This document shows, one piece after another, positions 29,476-39,187 of a DNA stretch of 64,000 nucleotides. A program made the position numbers and the translations under genes. The notes beneath the pieces were generated by a model. That model was not told where the DNA came from, searched no databases, and saw only the letters and a list, made by a program, of their open reading frames with translations. How positions within the stretch are numbered: position 1 is the stretch's first letter; every line of letters starts with the position of its first letter. The DNA comes from Enterobacter cloacae complex sp. R_G8 (GTDB lineage: Bacteria; Pseudomonadota; Gammaproteobacteria; Enterobacterales; Enterobacteriaceae). The stretch spans positions 2,170,001 through 2,234,000 of the forward strand of contig NZ_CP102246.1 of assembly GCF_024599795.1 (NCBI RefSeq), given 5' to 3'.

Positions 29476-29692
29476 TAGCGCGCCCTCGTTGTGGGAGCTC
29501 TCTCTGTCTGGAGAGCCTCCTGATAAGCATAGATCACCGTGTTAAAAAGCGTGCTGGAGCAGAAATTTTTTCTTTGCGATTTCCCGTTTTTGATGCGGCA
29601 AAAAAAGCGGTCTTCACAGAATTTTATACTGGTTAAAAATAACGCGCAGCAGGAGATCCCAAATTCACCTCATCCCCTGATGCTGGGGGATG

Positions 29693-29708
29693 TGTGAGAC
29701 AAGTCACC
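29693..29708. promoter_or_regulatory. CRP site upstream of dadAX
   Basis: TGTGA-N6-TCACC, a near-consensus CRP operator, centred about 95 bp before the dadA start. E. coli dadAX is known to be activated by cAMP-CRP and controlled by Lrp. The remainder of the 29476-29795 gap is AT-rich, which fits Lrp binding, but I cannot mark exact sites. Confidence 0.7.
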
Positions 29709-29795
29709 ATAAAAAAGTCGTATGTTGAATAATATTTTCAACTAGGTTATCAATCTGTAATTAGAAGATTGTTCTTTTGCACATATGGAGTGGCT

Positions 29796-31094
29796 ATGCG
29801 TGTTGTCATACTGGGAAGTGGTGTCGTTGGCGTAACCAGCGCCTGGTATTTAAGTCAGGCGGGACATGACGTGACCGTTATCGATCGTGAGTCAGGGCCT
29901 GCGCTGGAAACCAGTGCGGCGAACGCCGGACAGATCTCGCCGGGTTATGCAGCGCCGTGGGCGGCCCCCGGCGTTCCGCTGAAGGCGATTAAGTGGATGT
30001 TCCAGCGCCATGCGCCGCTGGCGATCAGCCTCGACGGCACCCAGTTCCAGCTGAAGTGGATGTGGCAGATGCTGCGCAACTGCGACACCCGTCACTACAT
30101 GGAAAACAAAGGTCGGATGGTGCGTCTGGCGGAATACAGCCGTGACTGCCTGAAAGCCTTGCGCGCCTCCACCGGTATTGAGTACGAAGGTCGCCAGGGC
30201 GGCACGCTGCAGTTGTTCCGTACGGCGCAACAGTATGAAAACGCCACCCGTGATATTGCCGTACTGGAAGATGCGGGCGTACCGTATCAACTGCTTGAAG
30301 CCAGCCAGCTTGGGCAGGTTGAACCGGCGCTGGCGGAAGTGTCGCACAAGCTGACGGGCGGCCTGCGTCTACCGAATGATGAAACCGGTGACTGCCAGCT
30401 CTTTACCCAGCGTCTCGCGCAGATGTGCGAGCAGGCGGGGGTGAAATTCCGCTTTAATACTGCGGTCGATAAACTGCTCTCTGAAGGCGGCAGTATCTAC
30501 GGTGTGAAGTGTGGCGATGAGGTCATTAAAGCGGATGCCTACGTTATGGCGTTTGGCTCATACTCCACCGCGATGCTGAAGGGCATTCTCGACATTCCGG
30601 TTTACCCGCTGAAGGGCTACTCCCTGACCATTCCGGTAAAAGAGGACAGCGGGGCACCAGTTTCCACCATTCTGGATGAAACCTACAAAATCGCCATTAC
30701 CCGCTTTGATAACCGCATCCGCGTTGGCGGGATGGCGGAGATTGTCGGCTTTAACACCGAGCTGCTGAAGCCGCGCCGTGAAACGCTGGAGATGGTGGTG
30801 GGCGACCTGTTCCCGCGCGGCGGTTTTGTCGAGCAGGCAACCTTCTGGACCGGACTGCGGCCAATGACGCCAGACGGCACGCCAATTGTGGGTCGTACGC
30901 CGTTCAAAAACCTGTGGACCAATACCGGTCACGGTACGCTGGGCTGGACAATGGCCTGCGGCTCTGGCCAGCTGCTTAGCGATTTGATTTCCGGGCGCAC
31001 GCCGGCAATTCCGTTTGACGATTTAAGTGCCGCACGCTATCAATCGGGGTTTACCCCTTCGCGTCCACAGCACCTGCACGGCGCGCATAACTAA
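29796..31094 (+). CDS. dadA: D-amino acid dehydrogenase small subunit DadA
   Basis: FAD-dependent membrane-associated dehydrogenase that oxidises D-alanine to pyruvate and ammonia. The N-terminal dinucleotide-binding fold is [18 protein letters not shown] with the FAD-binding acidic end VIDRE. The ATG at 29796 gives 432 aa, as in E. coli; the frame is open nine codons upstream. It is the first gene of dadAX and is followed nine bases later by dadX. Together they catabolise L-alanine via racemisation. Confidence 0.97.
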   Translation: MRVVILGSGVVGVTSAWYLSQAGHDVTVIDRESGPALETSAANAGQISPGYAAPWAAPGVPLKAIKWMFQRHAPLAISLDGTQFQLKWMWQMLRNCDTRHYMENKGRMVRLAEYSRDCLKALRASTGIEYEGRQGGTLQLFRTAQQYENATRDIAVLEDAGVPYQLLEASQLGQVEPALAEVSHKLTGGLRLPNDETGDCQLFTQRLAQMCEQAGVKFRFNTAVDKLLSEGGSIYGVKCGDEVIKADAYVMAFGSYSTAMLKGILDIPVYPLKGYSLTIPVKEDSGAPVSTILDETYKIAITRFDNRIRVGGMAEIVGFNTELLKPRRETLEMVVGDLFPRGGFVEQATFWTGLRPMTPDGTPIVGRTPFKNLWTNTGHGTLGWTMACGSGQLLSDLISGRTPAIPFDDLSAARYQSGFTPSRPQHLHGAHN

Positions 31095-31103
31095 GGAGTT
31101 GTC

Positions 31104-32174
31104 ATGTCCCGTCCTGTTCTGGCTCAGCTCGATTTGCAGGCCCTGAAGGATAACCTGCAAATTGTTCGCCGGGCGGCGCCAGGTTCACGCGTCTGGTCGG
31201 TAGTGAAAGCCAATGCCTACGGCCACGGTATCGATCGTATCTGGAGTGCGCTCAGCGCCACCGACGGTTTTGCGTTACTGAATCTGGAAGAGGCCATTCT
31301 GCTGCGCGAGCGCGGCTGGAAAGGGCCTATTCTGTTGCTTGAGGGATTCTTCCACGCCGACGATCTGCCGCTGCTGGATAAGTACCGGCTGACCACCAGC
31401 GTGCACAGCAACTGGCAAATTAAAGCGATTCAGGATGCAAAACTGCATGCGCCGCTGGATATTTATCTCAAGGTGAACAGCGGTATGAACCGCCTGGGCT
31501 TCCAGCCCGAGCGGGTCCATACGGTATGGCAACAGCTGCGCGCCCTGAAGAACGTGGGCGAAATGACCTTGATGGCGCATTTTGCCGATGCGGAGAAACC
31601 GGACGGCATTGCCGATGCGATGGTGCGCATTGAGCAGGCGGCAGAAGGGCTGGATTGCCCCCGTTCGCTCTCCAACTCAGCGGCCACGCTGTGGCATCCT
31701 GAGGCGCATTATAACTGGGTGCGTCCGGGCATTGTCCTTTATGGCGCCTCTCCCTCAGGCCAGTGGCAGGATATCGCCAACAGCGGCCTGAAGCCGGTGA
31801 TGACCCTGCGCAGCGAAATCATCGGTGTGCAGACGCTGAAGGCCGGCGACACGGTGGGCTACGGCAGCCGTTACCGGGCGACGGGCGAGCAACGGATTGG
31901 TATTGTGGCGGGCGGTTATGCTGACGGCTACCCGCGCATTGCGCCGAGCGGCACGCCAGTCTGGGTAGACGGGGTGCGTACGGGAACGGTGGGTACTGTC
32001 TCCATGGATATGCTGGCCGTTGATCTCACGCCATGTCCGCAGGCAGGCATTGGTTCCCCGGTCGAGCTGTGGGGTAACGAAGTCAAAATTGATGACGTGG
32101 CTGCTGCGGCGGGGACGGTAGGGTATGAACTGATGTGCGCGCTGGCACCAAGAGTGCCGGTTGTGACGGTGTAA
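31104..32174 (+). CDS. dadX: Catabolic alanine racemase DadX
   Basis: PLP-dependent racemase that converts L-alanine to D-alanine for oxidation by DadA. The PLP lysine is Lys35 in VVKANAYGHG. The catalytic tyrosine region is GYGSRYRATGEQRIG. At 356 aa it matches E. coli DadX. AAGGAG stands before the ATG, nine bases after the dadA stop. Confidence 0.97.
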   Translation: MSRPVLAQLDLQALKDNLQIVRRAAPGSRVWSVVKANAYGHGIDRIWSALSATDGFALLNLEEAILLRERGWKGPILLLEGFFHADDLPLLDKYRLTTSVHSNWQIKAIQDAKLHAPLDIYLKVNSGMNRLGFQPERVHTVWQQLRALKNVGEMTLMAHFADAEKPDGIADAMVRIEQAAEGLDCPRSLSNSAATLWHPEAHYNWVRPGIVLYGASPSGQWQDIANSGLKPVMTLRSEIIGVQTLKAGDTVGYGSRYRATGEQRIGIVAGGYADGYPRIAPSGTPVWVDGVRTGTVGTVSMDMLAVDLTPCPQAGIGSPVELWGNEVKIDDVAAAAGTVGYELMCALAPRVPVVTV

Positions 32175-32184
32175 CGTACGTATC

Positions 32185-32213
32185 TGCCGGGTGGCGCTAA
32201 CGCTTACCCGGCA
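32185..32213. repeat. REP palindrome (dadX-cvrA gap)
   Basis: TGCCGGGTGGCGCTAACGCT...ACCCGGCA, a typical REP unit between the convergent dadX and cvrA. Confidence 0.8.
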
Positions 32214-32219
32214 AAACCA

Positions 32220-33953
32220 CTACTCCACGTCCTCTTCCATCGGCCGCAAACCGACTTTCCGCACCGCGTTATCTTCTTTCTCTGCTACGGTCCAGATCAT
32301 CCCGGCAAACTCCACCTGGTCACCCACAACCGGGGCCGCACCAAGGCGCTGCTGGATGATTTCGCCCAGCGTTTGCTGGTTATCGTCGCCTTCAGCACCT
32401 TCGTCCAGCCCATAAATCAGGGCCACATCCGCAAACCTGGCGCTGGCTTCCAGAATAAAATCGCCGAAGAAACGCTGATCCAGCGCCACTGGAGGCGACT
32501 GGCTGAACAGTTTACCCAGGGCGGGCAGGTCGCGCTCGCGGCCAATCACACACAGAATATCGCCTTCGCGTAGCCGGGTGCTGCCGGTAGGGTGCAGCAG
32601 GACATTATCGCGGAACAGGGCGGCAATACGCGTATCGGCTGGCATATGCAAATCACGCAGCGACGCCCCCACACACCATTTATCGGCGCTGAGCTGGTAG
32701 ACAAACTGTTCCCACGGGTTTTCCGGGTGAATATCCAGCCCCACGCGAGACACCGGCCAGCCCACGGGAGGAACCACCACTTTGGCTTTTTTCGCCGCCC
32801 ACCCGAGCGAGGTTCCCTGGAACAGCAGCGAGATCAGCACCACGAAGAAGGCGACATTAAAGAACAGCCGCGCGTTGTCCAGACCGGCCATCATCGGGAA
32901 GACGGCCAGGATAATGGGCACCGCGCCGCGCAGCCCCACCCAACTGATAAAGACGCGTTCGCGCAGGTTGAAGCCGCGAAACGGCAGCAGACCGGCAAAC
33001 ACCGACAGGGGACGGGCGAAGAAGATCATCCATGCCGATAAAATCAGTGCCGGAACGGCAATCGGCAGCAGGTCTGACGGCGTCACCAGCAGACCCAGCA
33101 CCAGGAACATCCCGATTTGCGCCAGCCAGGCCAGTCCGTCGAAGTTCTGCAAAATGGCGTGACGGTTACGAATAGGGCGATTGCCCAGCAGGAAGCCGCA
33201 GAGATAAACCGCGAGGATCCCGCTGCCGTTCAGCGCAGTGGTGACGGCAAAAATCAGAATGCCGCCGCTCAGGGCAAGCAGCGGATACAGCCCCGAAGGC
33301 AGCGATATCCGGTTGATCGTCTGCTGAAGCAGGTAACCCCCTGCAAGGCCGAGCGCAATCCCCAGGCCGAACTGCTGCAGGATATGCAGGGCAAACATCC
33401 AGCTTAAGCCCGTTTCATGCTGCTGGATCATCTCTATCAGCGTGATGGTGAGAAATACCGCCATCGGATCGTTACTGCCGGATTCAATCTCAAGCGTGGA
33501 GCCGACGCGTTCGTTCAACCCTTTGCCTCCCAGCAGGGAAAACACCGCCGCCGCGTCGGTTGAGCCGACAATCGCGCCAATCAGTAAACCTTCCATCAGA
33601 TCGAGATGGAACAGCCACGCCGCCATCATACCGGTCAGACCGGAGGTAATTAACACCCCGACCGTCGCCAGCGACAGGGCGGGCCCCAGCGCAACGCGAA
33701 ATGAGCTCGCCTGGGTGCGCATCCCGCCGTCGAGCAGGATCACCGCCAGCGCAAGGTTACTGATCATGTAAGCGAAAGGGTAGTTATCGAAAGGGATACC
33801 GCCGATACCATCGACACCCGCCAGCATGCCGATGGCAAGGAAAATAACAAGAATAGGTATGCCGAGACGCGATGAAAATGAACTTAATAAAATACTACAG
33901 GTTACGAGCACAGAACCCAGAATGAAAAGACTGATTATCGCTGTGGCATCCAA
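32220..33953 (-). CDS. cvrA: Cell volume regulation protein CvrA (NhaP2-type K+/H+ antiporter)
   Basis: CPA1 family monovalent cation/proton antiporter of 577 aa. About twelve membrane helices include the conserved [13 protein letters not shown] ion-path motif. A TrkA_C domain (about 400-490, with [20 protein letters not shown]) and a CorC/HlyC-type C-terminal domain follow. NhaP2 homologs exchange K+ for H+. The sequence is collinear with E. coli CvrA (YcgO). Confidence 0.95.
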   Translation of the reverse strand: MDATAIISLFILGSVLVTCSILLSSFSSRLGIPILVIFLAIGMLAGVDGIGGIPFDNYPFAYMISNLALAVILLDGGMRTQASSFRVALGPALSLATVGVLITSGLTGMMAAWLFHLDLMEGLLIGAIVGSTDAAAVFSLLGGKGLNERVGSTLEIESGSNDPMAVFLTITLIEMIQQHETGLSWMFALHILQQFGLGIALGLAGGYLLQQTINRISLPSGLYPLLALSGGILIFAVTTALNGSGILAVYLCGFLLGNRPIRNRHAILQNFDGLAWLAQIGMFLVLGLLVTPSDLLPIAVPALILSAWMIFFARPLSVFAGLLPFRGFNLRERVFISWVGLRGAVPIILAVFPMMAGLDNARLFFNVAFFVVLISLLFQGTSLGWAAKKAKVVVPPVGWPVSRVGLDIHPENPWEQFVYQLSADKWCVGASLRDLHMPADTRIAALFRDNVLLHPTGSTRLREGDILCVIGRERDLPALGKLFSQSPPVALDQRFFGDFILEASARFADVALIYGLDEGAEGDDNQQTLGEIIQQRLGAAPVVGDQVEFAGMIWTVAEKEDNAVRKVGLRPMEEDVE

Positions 33954-34050
33954 TGTTGTCTTACTCCCACCTCAATGTTAATGCTGTTACTAAAACCCTA
34001 ACATATTAACGACGCAAACAGCGGTTTATTGAGGGGGATTAACGGCTTTT

Positions 34051-34965
34051 TTATGCCTTTAAGACCGGATGACCCCCAATCGTTAACCGACTGCCCGTTT
34101 CATCATGCTTCAGGGTGGCCTGCGCGCCTAACGCCAGGGTGACGGTTTGCTGCTCGTGGCCGAAGTCCAGCCCGGTAATAACAGGAATATCAAGGCGTGA
34201 GCGGATGAAATCGACCATCGTTTCCAGCGAGTATCCTGCGTCATAGTCATTCGGCGCGGCACCGGTAAAACTGCCAAGAATAACCGCGGACTGACGTTCC
34301 AGAATACCGGCGTAATACAGCTGCAATAACATGCGCTCGACGCGGAACGGATGTTCATTGATATCTTCCAGCACCAGAATGCCGTCGTCAATTTGCGGCA
34401 GCCATGGCGTTCCGATGAGCGACACCAGCATTGCCAGATTTCCGCCCCAGAGTTGTCCTTCACACGACCAGTGCGGCCCGTTGCCCTGCCACTCAACGCT
34501 GTAGGTCGGGTTTTTCAGGGCGCGCCAGAAGTGTTCCACCGAAAATGGGTCAAGCTCGGGTGCCCCGAAATTACCGGCCAGCATCGGGCCGCTGAAGGTC
34601 ACCACGTTATGCAGCGCGAGCAGCCCGAGCTGGATTACGGTAAAGTCGCTGTGGCCGCAGATAAGCAAGGGATCCTGCTGCTGACGCTTTGCCAGCCCTT
34701 GCCAGTCAATACTCTCCAGCAACCGGCTCGCACCATAGCCGCCGCGCACCGCCAGCACGATGTTGTTCTCACCCTGCAGGTTTACCAGGCTGTTGATATC
34801 ATTCAGCCTTTGCGCTTCCGTACCGGCAAAACGTTGCTGGCGGCGGGGGATAATTGTCTGATTTTCTACCGTGTAACCGAGTTCCAGTAAGCGCTCAACG
34901 CCCCGCTGTGCCGCCTCCTGGTTGATGCAGTACCCGGACGGCGCGATAAGATGAAACTGAGACAT
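34051..34965 (-). CDS. ldcA: Murein tetrapeptide LD-carboxypeptidase
   Basis: Cytoplasmic serine peptidase (S66) that removes the terminal D-alanine from recycled murein tetrapeptides. The nucleophile serine lies in ICGHSDFT near residue 106, and the Glu and His of the triad are in the C-terminal half (GFDFGHEQQTVTLALG region). It is 304 aa, divergent from emtA, so two murein turnover genes share a 96-bp gap. Confidence 0.95.
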   Translation of the reverse strand: MSQFHLIAPSGYCINQEAAQRGVERLLELGYTVENQTIIPRRQQRFAGTEAQRLNDINSLVNLQGENNIVLAVRGGYGASRLLESIDWQGLAKRQQQDPLLICGHSDFTVIQLGLLALHNVVTFSGPMLAGNFGAPELDPFSVEHFWRALKNPTYSVEWQGNGPHWSCEGQLWGGNLAMLVSLIGTPWLPQIDDGILVLEDINEHPFRVERMLLQLYYAGILERQSAVILGSFTGAAPNDYDAGYSLETMVDFIRSRLDIPVITGLDFGHEQQTVTLALGAQATLKHDETGSRLTIGGHPVLKA

Positions 34966-35061
34966 GGCAATTCCTTGCTGAATGAGAATCTAATTGTCTA
35001 TATCATGCCGCTTATACGTTGCCTGCTTCAAGGGCGATGACCGGCTATAAGGATAGATGAC

Positions 35062-35673
35062 GTGAAATTGAGATGGTTTGCTTTTTTGATTGTGTTGCTG
35101 GCTGGCTGTAGTTCAAAACATGACTATCAAAACCCGGCATGGAACCCGGAAGTACCTGTGAAACGGGCCATGCAGTGGATGCCGATCAGCGAACAGGCGG
35201 GCAAAGCCTGGGGTGTCAGCCCGCGGCTGATCACGGCGATCATTGCCGTGGAATCCGGCGGTAACCCAACGCTTGTCAGCAAATCCAATGCCGTGGGGTT
35301 AATGCAGCTTAAGGCCTCAACTGCCGGCAGAGAGGTCTATCGCTATATGGGCTGGAGCGGTCAGCCGTCAACCAGCGAGCTGAAAAACCCGGAACGTAAC
35401 ATCTCCATGGGCACGGCTTATTTGAGTATTCTGGAACACGGCGTGCTGAAGGGAATCGAGGATCCTGAAGTGATGCAGTATGCGCTGGTGGTCTCTTACG
35501 TGAACGGCGCGGGTGCGCTGCTCAGGACGTTCTCATCGGACCGTAAAGAGGCGATAGAAGAGATTAACGGCATGGACAAAGACGAGTTCTTTGAACACGT
35601 AGCGAAAAATCATCCGGCACCACAGGCTCCGCGTTATATCTGGAAAGTACAGAAAGCGATGGATGCCATGTAA
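35062..35673 (+). CDS. emtA: Membrane-bound lytic murein transglycosylase EmtA (MltE)
   Basis: Outer-membrane lipoprotein endo-lytic transglycosylase that cleaves glycan strands to leave 1,6-anhydroMurNAc ends. The lipobox is LLAGC (Cys16). The SLT domain has catalytic Glu64 in IAVESGGNP, followed by the [11 protein letters not shown] motif. The start is GTG at 35062 with GGA upstream. 203 aa, as in E. coli. Confidence 0.96.
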   Translation: MKLRWFAFLIVLLAGCSSKHDYQNPAWNPEVPVKRAMQWMPISEQAGKAWGVSPRLITAIIAVESGGNPTLVSKSNAVGLMQLKASTAGREVYRYMGWSGQPSTSELKNPERNISMGTAYLSILEHGVLKGIEDPEVMQYALVVSYVNGAGALLRTFSSDRKEAIEEINGMDKDEFFEHVAKNHPAPQAPRYIWKVQKAMDAM

Positions 35674-35681
35674 TGCCGTTG

Positions 35682-35705
35682 TCGGGCGGCCAGCGTGCTG
35701 CCCGG
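35682..35705. repeat. REP-like palindrome (emtA-ycgR gap)
   Basis: TCGGGCGGCCAGCGTGCTGCCCGG, a degenerate REP unit between convergent emtA and ycgR. Confidence 0.5.
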
Positions 35706-35711
35706 CGTCTG

Positions 35712-36443
35712 TCACAACACTTTATTCGCCCGCTCCCGCGCTTCTCGCTCAAGAGAATAGATAATCCGTTGCAGTTCGCGCTCTGCGCCCGGCCCGACGT
35801 TCAGGAAGCGGAAGCTCAGACGTGGCGTGACGATCGTTTCATTTTTGCTGTCGACCACCTTACGCTCGCTGATGGCAATCAGCTGCGCATCAAAGTAAAA
35901 ACGCCCCCAGCCTCCCATATCCAGTTCGATTTGGGTAAATCGCATGCCTTCTACCAGTCCGTCAGGCTTTGGCGTATCCATCAGCGCACCCATGCCGCCC
36001 AGGGAGAGGTCAAACAGGCGAAAGCGGATCTCTTTTTTGTCCGGCATTTTGGCCTTACCAAAATAGGCAGGGTGCAGCGGGGCACTGATACGAAAATATT
36101 CACGGCGCTGAACAAACCAGAGGTTGGCCGGCAGCGGGGTGACAAACGCCGGAAGACCGCCGAATTCGCTCAGCTCCAGGCGCGGCAGGACAAATTCCAC
36201 TTTTGCGCCGTGCGTTTCTGCCATCACCGAGATTTTCTCCGCCCGCAGCGCGGCGCGGTTTTCATGCTCCTGACTGCCCAGGTCGATGACCAGCCTCTCT
36301 GCAGACGCATCCAGGATCTTGCTGATGAACTGATTGTTTGACCAGCTGATGCGCAGCGGCACCTCGCCTTTTTGCAGGTCACGCAATACCCCTAATACAG
36401 CCAGCGGATTTTGCTTCAGGAACTGCTCACTGTAATTACTCAC
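35712..36443 (-). CDS. ycgR: c-di-GMP-responsive flagellar brake protein YcgR
   Basis: It binds c-di-GMP and then contacts the flagellar motor to slow swimming. The N-terminal YcgR domain (about 1-105) is followed by a PilZ domain with Arg114 and Arg118 of the RxxxR loop and the DLSLGG motif at 145-150. The start is GTG at 36443 with GGAG upstream. A sigma-28 promoter is readable just upstream, which places it in the flagellar regulon although no flagellar operon is in this window. Confidence 0.96.
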   Translation of the reverse strand: MSNYSEQFLKQNPLAVLGVLRDLQKGEVPLRISWSNNQFISKILDASAERLVIDLGSQEHENRAALRAEKISVMAETHGAKVEFVLPRLELSEFGGLPAFVTPLPANLWFVQRREYFRISAPLHPAYFGKAKMPDKKEIRFRLFDLSLGGMGALMDTPKPDGLVEGMRFTQIELDMGGWGRFYFDAQLIAISERKVVDSKNETIVTPRLSFRFLNVGPGAERELQRIIYSLEREARERANKVL

Positions 36444-36482
36444 GCCGGATGGCTCCTTGATAAATGACAGACTGTCTCTGCG

Positions 36483-36509
36483 TTATCGGCAGCGTGAAAC
36501 GAAACTTAA
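36483..36509 (-). promoter_or_regulatory. FliA (sigma-28) promoter of ycgR
   Basis: On the minus strand, TTAAGTTT, an 11-base spacer and GCCGATAA match the flagellar consensus TAAAGTTT-N11-GCCGATAA with one mismatch. It lies 40 bp before the ycgR GTG. Confidence 0.9.
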
Positions 36510-36649
36510 TACAAACCGGTGAGTTTTTTTCGCAGTACAGAGAAGTTAAGTCGGTGAGATGAAATCGGTTTTACCGTGATGACCTATACTTAAGTTACCT
36601 GCGCGGAAGGTTTTCTGCGCATGCGTTAAACCTGCAAGAGGGCATCGCT

Positions 36650-36904
36650 ATGGGTATTATCGCGTGGATCATCTTTGGTCTTATTGCCGGGGCTATCGCT
36701 AAACTCATCATGCCGGGAAATGATGGCGGCGGCTTTATATTGACCTGTGTGCTCGGTGTTGTTGGTGCGGTTGTTGGCGGCTGGCTGGCGACGATGTTTG
36801 GCTTTGGCGGCAGCATCAGTGGTTTTGACCTGCACAGTTTCCTGGTGGCTGTGGTGGGCGCCATTGTTGTTCTGGGCATATTCAGGTTACTCAGACGGGC
36901 ATAG
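36650..36904 (+). CDS. ymgE: GlsB/YeaQ/YmgE family stress membrane protein (YmgE)
   Basis: An 84-aa hydrophobic protein with three predicted membrane helices rich in glycine (transglycosylase-associated family). It is nearly identical in pattern to E. coli YmgE: MGIIAWIIFGLIAGAIAK at the start and FRLLRRA at the end. Members are stress-induced, but the function is unknown. AGAGGG precedes the ATG and a terminator follows. Confidence 0.92.
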   Translation: MGIIAWIIFGLIAGAIAKLIMPGNDGGGFILTCVLGVVGAVVGGWLATMFGFGGSISGFDLHSFLVAVVGAIVVLGIFRLLRRA

Positions 36905-36911
36905 ATAACCC

Positions 36912-36943
36912 AAAACGGCTCTCGCAAAAGGGCCGTTTTTTTT
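36912..36943 (+). terminator. Rho-independent terminator after ymgE
   Basis: AAACGGCTC...GGGCCGTTT hairpin followed by eight T residues, eight bases after the ymgE stop. Confidence 0.85.
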
Positions 36944-36965
36944 GTCGTGATATTGATTTGCTAAT

Positions 36966-36985
36966 CGAAATGATAATAATTGTCG
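36966..36985. promoter_or_regulatory. Fur box upstream of the siderophore receptor
   Basis: GAAATGATAATAATTGTC is close to the Fur consensus GATAATGAT-N-ATCATTATC. It lies about 35 bp before the receptor ATG, in the position expected for iron-repressed transcription. Confidence 0.7.
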
Positions 36986-37017
36986 TTCCTAGTTACATAT
37001 AACCACAAGACGACACT

Positions 37018-39120
37018 ATGAACACCTCACGTTTTGCAGTATGCGCGTTGGCAGGAGCCGTGACGCTGGCATTACAGGCACAGGCATTTGCGGAAGAATC
37101 CACCATTCTTGTCACCGGCTCTGAGCAGGGCAGCGTTCTCCCCGCATGGACGAACAGCGCAACCAAATCGGCGGTGGCCGAAAGTAAAACGCCGCAGGTG
37201 ATCGATACCGTCTCTGCGCAGCAAATTGAGCAACGCCATGCCAGTTCCGTGAACGAAATCCTGCGCTATGTTCCGGGCGTTTCGACAGAGCTGCGTGGAA
37301 ACACCACGTACATGAGCGAGTATAAAATTCGTGGCTTTACGGTCGACCAGGAGTTCTACAACGGCCTGCAGCTGCCGTATAACGTCACCGGAAACACCAA
37401 AGCGCGCATCGATCCGCTGCTGATTGAGAGCGTCGATATCCTTAAAGGGCCATCTTCTGTGCTCTACGGCGGCGGCTCCCCGGGTGGGCTGGTGAACATT
37501 CAAAGCAAAAAGCCGCAAAAAGCTGCCCGCACCGAGTTTGGCTTCAACACCGGTAACCGCAATCTGAAAGAGGGCTATCTCGACTCGACCGGACAAATCG
37601 CCGACAGCGACTGGAACTACCGTCTGCTGGGTAAAGCCACTGAAAATGACGATCAACCCCATACCACGCGGTATGAAAACTACCTGGTCGCACCGTCGGT
37701 TACGTGGCAGCCGGACAACAAAACGCGTCTCACCATTGATGCGCTGGCGCAAAACTCCCCGAGCCTGTCACCATCCAACCCGTTGCCGCTTGCTTACCTG
37801 CGCTCGAAGTATGCCGATCGCCGTGATTACGCCGGGGATGAATGGAGCGGTTTTAAACAGCGTCAGTGGATGCTGGGTTACAGCTTTGAACATGAGTTTG
37901 ACAGCGGCTGGGGCTTTAACCAGAAGGCACGGTACTTTGATGTCGACACCCATCAGCGCAGCGTTTACGCCACGGGGACGGGGAGTGAGGTCTACCAGCT
38001 TAACCGTTTTGCTTACACCACGGATGAGGATCTGAAGAGTTTCAACATTGATAACCAGGTAACCAAAACCGTGGCGCTGGGGGAATGGAAACATCACCTG
38101 TTGGCCGGGTTTGACTATCAAAAGCTGAACTCTCACTTCTACTACCGTTATGCCTCGACAACGCCCGGCATTGATATGCGAAATCCTGACTATTCGCAAA
38201 TCAATGAACGCGATCTCGGGTTGTATACGGGGCAGAAAAATCGTCTGAGCTACCAACAAAACGGCTATTACCTGCAGGATCAGGTGGAATTTGGCGGCTT
38301 AAATCTGCTGGCCAGCCTGCGCTATGACGATTACCGCTCGGTGACCAGCAATTATCTGCAGAACGGCGACAAAGCCTGGGTCTCGCAGGACCGCGTGACC
38401 AAACGCCTGGGCGCGCTTTACGCGTTTGAGAATGGGCTGTCACCGTTCATCAGCTACTCCGAAGGGTTTGCCCCGGTGTCGCCGCAGGGCACGCTCACGG
38501 CCAAAGACGTTAAACCAACAACCAGCAAACAGGTTGAAGGCGGGGTGAAATACCTGCTGGCAGAGTACGCCACAACCTTTACCGCCTCGGTGTTTAATAT
38601 CCGTCAGAAAAATGTCGTCACCTCCGATCCGGGCTTCCTGAATTACAGCCAGACCGGCGAAGTGGAATCCAAAGGTGCCGAGCTCTCGGTCGTCAGCCGT
38701 CCGACGGATAACGTGACCCTGATTGCCAACTATGCCTATACCCATCTGATCAATACCGAAGATGATAAATACCAGGGCAAACGACCAACGCAGGTGCCGG
38801 AAAATGCGTTCAACCTGTGGGGAGATTACACCTTTGACAATACGCCGCTGAGGGGGCTGATGCTGGGGGCGGGGGCACGCTACACCGGTCCAATGGAAAT
38901 TTCACCGAACAACGATGCGGGCAAACTGGGTGGCACCATGCAGTACGATCTGGCTGCTTCCTATCGTATGGGTGAAATCCTGCCGTCGCTGGAGGGGTTA
39001 ACCCTCAAAGCCAGCGCGCAAAACATCACCAATAAAGAGACGCTGACCTGCTACGACGCCACGAACTGCTGGATTGGGCGTGACCGCACGTATCAGTTGG
39101 GGGCGAGTTACAGCTTCTGA
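37018..39120 (+). CDS. TonB-dependent siderophore receptor (FhuA/FoxA-like)
   Basis: A 700-aa outer-membrane receptor. It has a signal peptide (cleavage near AFA|EE, residue 25), a TonB-box-like STILVTG, a plug domain (about 55-165, with DILKGPSSVLYGGGSPGGLVNI) and a 22-strand barrel ending in Phe. A Cys pair near the C-terminus (CYDATNC) also occurs in FhuA/FoxA relatives. The clade imports hydroxamate siderophores such as ferrichrome or ferrioxamine; the ligand is not decidable here. It stands alone with a Fur-box-like sequence and no linked ABC importer, so it probably feeds a shared permease. Confidence 0.85.
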   Translation: MNTSRFAVCALAGAVTLALQAQAFAEESTILVTGSEQGSVLPAWTNSATKSAVAESKTPQVIDTVSAQQIEQRHASSVNEILRYVPGVSTELRGNTTYMSEYKIRGFTVDQEFYNGLQLPYNVTGNTKARIDPLLIESVDILKGPSSVLYGGGSPGGLVNIQSKKPQKAARTEFGFNTGNRNLKEGYLDSTGQIADSDWNYRLLGKATENDDQPHTTRYENYLVAPSVTWQPDNKTRLTIDALAQNSPSLSPSNPLPLAYLRSKYADRRDYAGDEWSGFKQRQWMLGYSFEHEFDSGWGFNQKARYFDVDTHQRSVYATGTGSEVYQLNRFAYTTDEDLKSFNIDNQVTKTVALGEWKHHLLAGFDYQKLNSHFYYRYASTTPGIDMRNPDYSQINERDLGLYTGQKNRLSYQQNGYYLQDQVEFGGLNLLASLRYDDYRSVTSNYLQNGDKAWVSQDRVTKRLGALYAFENGLSPFISYSEGFAPVSPQGTLTAKDVKPTTSKQVEGGVKYLLAEYATTFTASVFNIRQKNVVTSDPGFLNYSQTGEVESKGAELSVVSRPTDNVTLIANYAYTHLINTEDDKYQGKRPTQVPENAFNLWGDYTFDNTPLRGLMLGAGARYTGPMEISPNNDAGKLGGTMQYDLAASYRMGEILPSLEGLTLKASAQNITNKETLTCYDATNCWIGRDRTYQLGASYSF

Positions 39121-39151
39121 TTATCGTTTCCCTCTCCCGCAGGGAATGCAG

Positions 39152-39178
39152 GCCGGGCAGGCGTTAGCGCCACCCGGC
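39152..39178. repeat. REP palindrome (receptor-treA gap)
   Basis: GCCGGGCAGGCGTTAGCGCCACCCGGC, a typical REP unit between the convergent receptor and treA genes. Confidence 0.8.
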
Positions 39179-39187
39179 ATTGCTCAC

